Of a stretch of 8,322 bases of DNA, positions 1 through 4,471 are shown in pieces. The stretch is taken from positions 1 through 8,322 of the forward strand of contig JAIFLB010000189.1 in assembly GCA_020049245.1 (NCBI GenBank), read 5' to 3'. This DNA comes from Betaproteobacteria bacterium. Its GTDB lineage: Bacteria > Pseudomonadota > Gammaproteobacteria > Burkholderiales > Thiobacillaceae. The notes below the pieces were generated by a model that worked only from the letters and a program-made list of their open reading frames with translations, searched no databases and was not told where the DNA came from. Within the stretch, counting starts at the first letter, position 1, and the number at the start of each line of letters is the position of its first letter. A program made the position numbers and the translations under genes.

Positions 1-421
1 CGAAGCCCTGCGCGCGCAAGGCCTGGTAGCGCTCGACGTCGGCCTGGGCTTTTTTCAGCAGCGCCTGGTCGCGCGCCAGATTGGCCTCGGCCTGACGCAG
101 CTTGGCGTTCAAATCGGCCGGGTCCAGTTTCACCAGCACATCGCCCGCCGCCACATGTTGGCCCTCGCGGAACGGCACGGCGGCAACCTGGCCGTCGATG
201 CGCGATTTGAGCGTGACTGTTTCGTAAGCCTCGCCGCGTCCCACTACTTCCAGCAACAGCGGCATATCGCGGGTAGTCGCATGCGCCACAGTGACCGGCA
301 CGGGTGGCGCGGCGCGCTGCGACTTCTTGTCTGCCTGGGGACTGGGCTGATGCGACCAGTACGCAACGCCAATCAGCAGGCCGATGGCAGCTGTCATAAG
401 CAAGAGAGATCGAGTCTTCAT
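1..421 (-). CDS. RND efflux periplasmic adaptor (membrane fusion protein), N-terminal part
   Basis: The gene starts at 421 and runs off the left edge, so only the first 140 codons are present. Visible in order: a short N-terminal hydrophobic segment (about residues 5-22, no lipobox cysteine), a Pro/Ala/Lys linker, then the adaptor core opening with PVPVTVA. Next comes a biotinyl-lipoyl-like half (SRIDGQVAAVPFREGQHVAAGD, roughly residues 73-94, then VLVKLDP) and the start of an alpha-hairpin (AEANLARDQALLKKAQADVERYQ). This order is typical of MdtA/AcrA-type adaptors, which link an inner-membrane RND pump to an outer-membrane channel across the periplasm. The pump gene would be expected beyond the left edge. 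The ATG at 421 was chosen because it begins the signal anchor and has GGA 6-8 bases upstream; ATG at codon 9 would cut the anchor. The substrate cannot be read from this part. Confidence 0.9.
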   Translation of the reverse strand, partial: MKTRSLLLMTAAIGLLIGVAYWSHQPSPQADKKSQRAAPPVPVTVAHATTRDMPLLLEVVGRGEAYETVTLKSRIDGQVAAVPFREGQHVAAGDVLVKLDPADLNAKLRQAEANLARDQALLKKAQADVERYQALRAQGF

Positions 422-480
422 TTTTTCCAGACTGGCGAGTGATGTGGCGACTTTGGCAACCGATGACGCAACTGAGGCAA

Positions 481-509
481 CTTATCGGTGATTGCACGAT
501 TTTGCGCAA
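481..509 (-). promoter_or_regulatory. Candidate sigma-70 promoter of the adaptor gene
   Basis: Read on the minus strand, TTGCGC (509-504) and GATAAG (486-481) are 17 bases apart. They match the -35 and -10 consensus at 3/6 and 4/6 positions. Transcription would begin near 475, giving a leader of about 50 bases. The elements overlap the nested dyad described separately, as a repressor-controlled promoter would. The match is weak and the call rests mainly on position. Confidence 0.25.
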
Positions 510-542
510 TATTCCGCGCAAAATTCCACCGATATGCACGAT
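483..542. promoter_or_regulatory. Nested inverted repeats upstream of the efflux adaptor gene (candidate operator)
   Basis: Two nearly concentric perfect dyads are visible. The inner one is ATTTTGCGC (499-507) with GCGCAAAAT (516-524), 9-bp arms around 8 bases. The outer one is TATCGGTG (483-490) with CACCGATA (527-534). In addition TGCACGAT is repeated directly at 493-500 and 535-542, and GGCAACTT at 476-483 and 551-558. The gap between the 99-residue gene and the adaptor gene is 189 bp, and this dyad takes up its middle. The layout fits an operator for a dimeric repressor such as those controlling many efflux operons, but no regulator gene is in the window and no known operator consensus was recognised. 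Confidence 0.5.
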
Positions 543-610
543 GTCGGTCAGGCAACTTGCATAGGCCGTCCGGTTCCCGATTTGGGTATCCCTACCGCGC
601 GTATTCAGGT

Positions 611-910
611 TCAGCAAGTTAGCCCATGCAGGCCGCAAAGATAGCGCTTGGCGATGGCCAGCGCGATCCACAGCCAGAACAACAGGAAGAAAGCCAGCAT
701 CGGCACATGCGCATCAATGATGAAACGCGGCGCCATCCAGCGCACGGCCTTCACCGCCGGGCGAGTGATGGTTTCCAGGATGATGTAGAACAGGTTTTCG
801 TGCCGTGACTTGCCGGCCAGCAGGGCGAGGATGCCGCGTCCGAGCAGTGCGAAACCGGCAACTTCGACGATGACGCGTGCCAGGGAAACCAGCAGGAGAT
901 CGAATTGCAT
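611..910 (-). CDS. Small membrane protein of unknown function (99 aa)
   Basis: I do not recognise this protein with certainty. It has two hydrophobic helices, about residues 5-31 and 69-88. Between them lies a basic, amphipathic stretch (KSRHENLFYIILETITRP then AVKAVRWMAP). The phrase TRPAVKAVRWMAP followed by a second membrane helix is faintly like one YggT-type unit, but that is a weak resemblance and not an assignment. The frame stays open far upstream (to 1375), where it is only the shadow of the TPR gene. ATG at 910 is the start that avoids overlap with the divergent gene. No good ribosome binding site precedes it, and the codons just before (LFFLLTALP) are also hydrophobic, so an alternative CTG start about ten codons upstream is possible. 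A -10-like TAGAAT lies at 947-942. Confidence 0.65.
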   Translation of the reverse strand: MQFDLLLVSLARVIVEVAGFALLGRGILALLAGKSRHENLFYIILETITRPAVKAVRWMAPRFIIDAHVPMLAFFLLFWLWIALAIAKRYLCGLHGLTC

Positions 911-949
911 GGGGAGGGCCGTGAGCAGGAAAAACAGCGTGATTCTAGC

Positions 950-978
950 TTGTCGCTCCGCGGTCTCGACGCCACAAT
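950..978 (+). promoter_or_regulatory. Candidate promoter of the TPR gene
   Basis: TTGTCG (950-955) and CACAAT (973-978) are separated by 17 bases and match the sigma-70 boxes at 4/6 each. The start point would be near 985, about 22 bases before the ATG at 1007. It lies inside the 96-bp divergent gap. A -10-like TAGAAT on the other strand (947-942) has no convincing -35. Confidence 0.35.
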
Positions 979-1006
979 CCAGCCCGCCGCAAGAATTCGA
1001 GCCGCC

Positions 1007-1591
1007 ATGAATTTCGACCATTTCCGTTTTACCGCGCGTGCCGTCGTGTTCGGCTGGCTGGGGCAATCCGAGCGTTCGCTGGAAGCTTACGTCGAGGCAT
1101 TCCGCGCTGATCCGAGCGATGTGCTTGCCGCCCGCAGCATTGCCTGGACGCACGCGCAACAGAAGCGCTGGCCCGCTGCCGTGGAGTGGTTTGAGAGGGC
1201 TCTGGCGCTGGAGCCGGAACACGCCGACACATGGTTCAATCTGGCCTATGTGCATGAGCAACGCGGTAACCAACCGGACGCCGCGAATGCGTTCCGTCGT
1301 GCCAGCCAACTCAACCCGAAACATGATCGCGCCTGGTACGGCCTGGGCATGGCGCTGGCGCATCAGGGCGACCACGCCGCCGCCGCAGAGGCGCTACAGC
1401 ACGCTGCCGAACTGCAACCGATGAACGGCATTGCCTGGTACGCACTCGGCATGGCGCGTTACCACAATCACCAACCCGAGCAGGTAGAAGCCGTCATCCG
1501 CCATCTCGTCCTGCATGAACCGCAAACCGCCAAGCGGCTGATTCGGGATACCGAGCGCGCCGATCTGGCGCATCTGGTGGAGTCGATATAA
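1007..1591 (+). CDS. TPR-repeat protein (194 aa)
   Basis: This is a soluble protein made almost wholly of tetratricopeptide repeats, with units at about residues 38-70, 73-104, 107-138 and 141-172. Each carries the usual spacing of small and aromatic residues and ends in a helix-breaking Pro (ALALEP, ASQLNP, AAELQP, HLVLHEP). An N-terminal helix pair (residues 1-35) resembles a fifth, degenerate unit. There is no signal peptide, so it is probably cytoplasmic. TPR arrays bind partner proteins, and no catalytic domain is visible, so the specific role is unknown. The ATG at 1007 is preferred because the in-frame extension back to 905 codes for low-complexity sequence that overlaps the divergent gene. 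The preceding bases give only a weak ribosome site. The gene is convergent with the first symporter operon. Confidence 0.85.
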   Translation: MNFDHFRFTARAVVFGWLGQSERSLEAYVEAFRADPSDVLAARSIAWTHAQQKRWPAAVEWFERALALEPEHADTWFNLAYVHEQRGNQPDAANAFRRASQLNPKHDRAWYGLGMALAHQGDHAAAAEALQHAAELQPMNGIAWYALGMARYHNHQPEQVEAVIRHLVLHEPQTAKRLIRDTERADLAHLVESI

Positions 1592-1624
1592 GCCACGGCA
1601 GTTTCACTCTGTGTAAGCCAAGCC

Positions 1625-1664
1625 CAAACAAAAAGGCCCGCACATGTGCGGGCCTTTTTGTTTG
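1625..1664. terminator. Bidirectional Rho-independent terminator, perfect 40-bp palindrome
   Basis: Positions 1625-1664 are perfectly self-complementary about a centre between 1644 and 1645. The GC core is GGCCCGCACATGTGCGGGCC (1635-1654), flanked by an A-run on the left and a matching T-run on the right. Either strand therefore makes a GC stem followed by U5GU3. It sits between the stop of the TPR gene (1591, plus) and the stop of the symporter (1699, minus), so one element can serve both. Confidence 0.9.
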
Positions 1665-1685
1665 TCCCACCCCGAAGGGCGGGAC
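1664..1685 (-). other. UUCG-tetraloop hairpin after the symporter stop codon
   Basis: On the minus strand GTCCCGCCC (1685-1677), loop TTCG (1676-1673) and GGGTGGGAC (1672-1664) form a 9-bp stem with one G-U pair closed by the very stable C(UUCG)G tetraloop. The plus-strand copy has an A-C mismatch, so the structure favours the symporter transcript. It has no U-tract of its own and abuts the palindromic terminator. It may block 3' exonucleases or assist termination. Confidence 0.6.
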
Positions 1686-1698
1686 GGCGAAGCAGCGA

Positions 1699-3873
1699 TC
1701 AGGCCGCTTTGGTGTTGATATCCCCGGTCAGGCTGGGATAACGCACGTGGTCGACCAGATCCTGCACTTCCTTGCTTGGCGCGGGAGAGATCAGCGAACC
1801 GATGATCACGCCCAGGAAGCCGGCGGGCAGACCGAAGATGCCGGCGGAGATCGGCTTGATGCCGAACCATTCGTTGGCTGCCACGCCGCCGAAGAAGTCG
1901 TAGGTGATGTACATGTAGTACATGCAAACCGCCAGACCCGCCAACATGCCGATGACCGCGCCTAGGTGGTTGGCCCGCTTCCAGAACACGCCCAGAACCA
2001 GGGCCGGGAAGAAGGCCGAGGCCGCCAGCGAGAACGCCGCGCCGACCAGGAACAGGATGTCGCCCGGTTTCAGCGAGGCCACGTAAGCGGCCAGGATGGC
2101 GACCACCAGCAGCAATCCCTTCGAGACGGACAGGCGGCGCATGGTGGAAGCGTTCGGGTCGATCATCTTGTAGTACACGTCGTGCGACAGTGCATTGGCA
2201 ATGGTCAGCAGCAGACCATCTGCGGTGGACAGCGCCGCCGCCAGACCGCCGGCTGCGACCAGGCCAGAGATCACATACGGCAGGCCGGCGATTTCCGGCG
2301 TGGCCAGCACGATCAGGTCGCCACCGATGGTGATTTCCGCCAACTGGATCAAACCGTCCTTGTTCATGTCGACGATCTTCATCAGCGTTGCGTCCACCGC
2401 CTTGCTGACCCAGGCGGGCAGCGCCGCGAAGGAAGAACCGACCAGGTCGTTGTAGACCACGTACTTCGCCAGCACCGCCAGCGCGGGCGCGGTGAAGTAG
2501 AGCAGGAAGATGAAGAACAGCGACCAGAACACCGACTTGCGCGCATCCCGCACCGAGGGGGTGGTGTAGTAGCGCATCAGGATGTGCGGCAGCGAGGCGG
2601 TACCCACCATCAGGCAAAGCACCAGCGCGATGAAGTTGAGACGTTTGCCGTTGGAGGCCTTCTCGTCCTCGGCCTTGGCTGCGGCGATTTCCTCTGGCGT
2701 CGCGGCCGGGTTTTCCTTCATCAGCTTCTTCTCGGCGCCCTTGCCGGAGAACGGGACCGCGTGGGCGGCGACCGGGCCGGCCTTGCCCTTGGCGCCGGTT
2801 TCCGCAGTCGTCCACTTGGCCTTCAGCTTGCCGATGTTGGCCGGGAAGTCAGCGAGATCCTTCTCGGCGCCGGCAATTGCCTTGGCATCCGGCTCAGGCG
2901 CGGCCTTCAGCTCGGCCAGCTTGGCCGCGACCTTGGCCTTCTGCTCGGCGTGGAACGCGTCGCCGTTGCCGGCTTTGACCGCCTCGTCGAGGGCCTTCAG
3001 CTTGTCGGTCCATTCCGCCGCTTTTTCCTTGTGGATGGCACGCACGGAAGCTTCGGCGGCGCCGAGGACGGTGCTGGGATCGTTCAGCTCCTTTTCCTTG
3101 GCAGCAACGCCTTGCAGTGCCTGGCCATAGGCGACCTGCGGGATCGGGTTGCCGGTGATGTTCACCGACAGCCAGACCACCGGGATCATGTAGGCGATGA
3201 TCAGAATGATGTACTGCGCCACCTGGGTCCAGGTCACCGCGCGCATGCCGCCCAGGAACGAGCACACCAGGATGCCGGCCAGACCGGCATAGACGCCGAT
3301 CTCGAACTCCAGGCCGGTGAAGCGGCTGGTGATCAGACCGACACCGTAGATCTGTGCGATCACGTAAGTGAACGAGCAGATGATCGCCGCCAGCACGCCG
3401 ATGGTTCGCGGCAGGTTACCGCCGTAGCGTGCACCGAGGAAGTCGGGAATGGTGAACTGGCCAAATTTGCGCAGGTAGGGCGCCAGGAACAGCGCCACCA
3501 GCACATAGCCACCAGTCCAGCCCATGACGAAGGCGAGACCATCGAAACCGGACAGGTACAAGGTACCGGCCATACCGATGAACGATGCCGCCGACATCCA
3601 GTCGGCGCCGGTCGCCATGCCGTTGAACAGCGCGGGCACCCGTCGGCCGGCAACGTAGTATTCCGACACGTCGGCGGTCTTCGACATGATGCCGATGCCG
3701 GCATACAGCGCGATGGTGGCGGCCAGGAAGATGTAGCCGATGATCTTTGGCGCCAGCCCCATCTGTTCCAGGATGGCCAGCAAGATGACGAAGGTGATGA
3801 AACCGCCGGTGTAGAACGTGTAGTACTTCTTCAGTTGATTGAAGAAGGCTGCATTGGACGAAACCGCGCTCAT
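1699..3873 (-). CDS. Sodium:solute symporter, VC_2705-type large subunit (724 aa)
   Basis: This is an inner-membrane cation-coupled symporter of the SSS family, the type that pairs with a DUF4212 small protein; the substrate is probably a short organic acid such as acetate. Visible are about 14 membrane helices, the conserved ADWMSAASFIGMAG (residues 90-103), GGMRAVTWTQVAQ (208-220) before helix 6, LPHILMRYYTTPS (428-440), and AALSTADGLLLTIANALSHD (546-565), whose Ser/Thr residues lie in the family's sodium-site helix. It is long for the family. An Ala/Lys/Glu-rich hydrophilic insert occupies about residues 245-410, between the sixth and seventh core helices. A canonical EF-hand loop lies at 502-513. 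ATG at 3873 is preferred over 3891 because GGGGAGGA stands just before it. One base separates it from the DUF4212 stop, indicating coupled translation. It ends at a hairpin pair and terminator. Confidence 0.92.
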   Translation of the reverse strand: MSAVSSNAAFFNQLKKYYTFYTGGFITFVILLAILEQMGLAPKIIGYIFLAATIALYAGIGIMSKTADVSEYYVAGRRVPALFNGMATGADWMSAASFIGMAGTLYLSGFDGLAFVMGWTGGYVLVALFLAPYLRKFGQFTIPDFLGARYGGNLPRTIGVLAAIICSFTYVIAQIYGVGLITSRFTGLEFEIGVYAGLAGILVCSFLGGMRAVTWTQVAQYIILIIAYMIPVVWLSVNITGNPIPQVAYGQALQGVAAKEKELNDPSTVLGAAEASVRAIHKEKAAEWTDKLKALDEAVKAGNGDAFHAEQKAKVAAKLAELKAAPEPDAKAIAGAEKDLADFPANIGKLKAKWTTAETGAKGKAGPVAAHAVPFSGKGAEKKLMKENPAATPEEIAAAKAEDEKASNGKRLNFIALVLCLMVGTASLPHILMRYYTTPSVRDARKSVFWSLFFIFLLYFTAPALAVLAKYVVYNDLVGSSFAALPAWVSKAVDATLMKIVDMNKDGLIQLAEITIGGDLIVLATPEIAGLPYVISGLVAAGGLAAALSTADGLLLTIANALSHDVYYKMIDPNASTMRRLSVSKGLLLVVAILAAYVASLKPGDILFLVGAAFSLAASAFFPALVLGVFWKRANHLGAVIGMLAGLAVCMYYMYITYDFFGGVAANEWFGIKPISAGIFGLPAGFLGVIIGSLISPAPSKEVQDLVDHVRYPSLTGDINTKAA

Positions 3874-3874
3874 G

Positions 3875-4138
3875 TCAGTCCTCCCCTTCATGGACGCCGT
3901 ACTCCAGGTCGAGCTGGTTCATACGCCGGGCGTAATACCAGATCACGAGTACGTAGATGATGAGGGAGCCCTGTGCACCCATGTAGAAGGCGAAGGGGAA
4001 ACCCATGATGACGATGTCGTTCAGTTCGCGGGCGAAATAAATGACCACAAAGGTCGCCACGAACCAGATGCCGAGCAGGACTGCGGTAAGCCGCAGATTC
4101 CTGTTCCAGTACTCACGGTGCTTGTCCGTCAGTTGCAT
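3875..4138 (-). CDS. DUF4212 symporter small subunit (87 aa)
   Basis: This is a two-helix membrane protein of the family always found beside VC_2705-type symporters (annotated as the small subunit). Helices lie at about residues 16-35 and 47-69. Family-typical features are the N-terminal YWNRNLRL, the stretch GFPFAFYMGAQGSL at the start of helix 2, and the closing YYARRMNQLDLEYG. The length is normal for the family. GGAGGAG stands 4 bases before the ATG at 4138, so the start is secure. Its stop codon is one base from the start of the large subunit, so the two should be made in step. Its exact task (assembly, stability or regulation of the transporter) is not established as far as I know. It is the first gene of operon A. 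Confidence 0.9.
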   Translation of the reverse strand: MQLTDKHREYWNRNLRLTAVLLGIWFVATFVVIYFARELNDIVIMGFPFAFYMGAQGSLIIYVLVIWYYARRMNQLDLEYGVHEGED

Positions 4139-4242
4139 AGTGCTCCTCCAAAACGATAGGTGAATGTGGGTTGCACTGTCTGGGAAGCATGCCGAAGCAC
4201 ACCCTCCTCCCCCAGAACCTCACGCAGACAGTCACGCCAGGC
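4139..4242 (-). other. Structured 5' leader of operon A
   Basis: If transcription starts near 4242, the leader is about 100 bases. In the RNA, ACUGUCUG (4232-4225) can pair with CAGACAGU (4182-4175). Between them lies a small hairpin GUGUGC-UUCG-GCAUGC (4202-4187) and a purine run GGGGGAGGAGGG, which could pair partly with UUCC just before the right arm. The leader also holds an ATG at 4190, 12 bases after the purine run. It opens a 25-codon frame ending at 4113, out of frame with and overlapping the DUF4212 start. Whether it is translated is unknown. No known riboswitch class was recognised. Confidence 0.35.
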
Positions 4243-4254
4243 TGGCGGAGTATA
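4235..4254 (-). promoter_or_regulatory. Candidate -10 box and dyad at the start point of operon A
   Basis: TATACT (4254-4249, minus) matches the -10 consensus at 5/6. No acceptable -35 lies 16-18 bases upstream, which is usual for promoters needing an activator. Directly downstream, CGCCAG-G-CTGGCG (4235-4247) is a perfect dyad centred on the expected start point, near 4242. It could be a repressor site or a 5'-end hairpin. Confidence 0.4.
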
Positions 4255-4286
4255 GATCGAAAGTAATGCTGAATAGCGCAGAAAGG

Positions 4287-4329
4287 TGCGATAAGTTATT
4301 GATTAGAAAACACTAATTTTGCATCGCAC
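4287..4329. promoter_or_regulatory. IHF-consensus match within nested dyads upstream of operon A
   Basis: On the minus strand AATCAATAACTTA (4305-4293) fits the IHF consensus WATCAANNNNTTR at every position. It lies in an AT-rich stretch about 57 bp upstream of the proposed start. It overlaps a nested pair of dyads: GTGCGAT (4287-4293) with ATCGCAC (4323-4329), and inside it ATTAG (4303-4307) with CTAAT (4314-4318). DNA bending by IHF together with an activator would explain the missing -35. The IHF motif is short, so chance occurrence is possible. Confidence 0.4.
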
Positions 4330-4402
4330 AAAATCGGCAGGATGCTTGCTTCAAACTTGCGATCTGTAACTGTGACTGGTGCCATATTCCCCGGCCATAA
4401 AC

Positions 4403-4431
4403 AAAAACCCCCGGACCAGCCGGGGGTTTTT
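4403..4431. terminator. Rho-independent terminator of the actP operon
   Basis: A GC stem CCCCCGG (4408-4414) with CCGGGGG (4420-4426), loop ACCAG, is flanked by A5 on the left and T5 on the right, so it works in either direction. On the minus strand it lies about 40 bases past the actP stop. It also shields operon A's promoter region from read-through. Confidence 0.9.
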
Positions 4432-4433
4432 GA

Positions 4434-4452
4434 TCGCCGCGCGAAGCGGCGA
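4434..4452 (-). other. UUCG-containing hairpin between actP stop and terminator
   Basis: On the minus strand TCGCCGC (4452-4446) and GCGGCGA (4440-4434) form a 7-bp stem around the five-base loop TTCGC. As at the end of the other symporter gene, a compact GC hairpin stands immediately before the U-tract terminator. Confidence 0.5.
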
Positions 4453-4471
4453 AATTGGAGCGCGCGCGGGT

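Noticed and set aside
905..1006. 34-residue N-terminal extension of the TPR protein
   Set aside because: It overlaps the divergent gene start and the candidate promoter. The sequence is charged and unlike TPR, and ATG at 1007 begins the helical fold.
911..1375. N-terminal extension of the small membrane protein to 254 residues
   Set aside because: The added part is antisense to the TPR repeats and has no membrane or domain character.
1604..2815. 403-codon minus-strand frame overlapping the first symporter in another frame
   Set aside because: It is Gly/Arg-rich, runs through the terminator palindrome, and the symporter frame has unmistakable family motifs over the same bases.
1966..3960. 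664-codon open frame on the plus strand opposite the first symporter
   Set aside because: It is antisense to a clearly real gene. Its product is Arg/Gly/Gln/His-rich with no domain, as expected of a complement frame in GC-rich coding DNA.
4224..4239. Possible sigma-54 promoter (TGGCGTG...TGC) upstream of operon A
   Set aside because: The distance between the GG and GC elements is one base longer than the strict sigma-54 spacing, so the match fails despite the nearby IHF motif.
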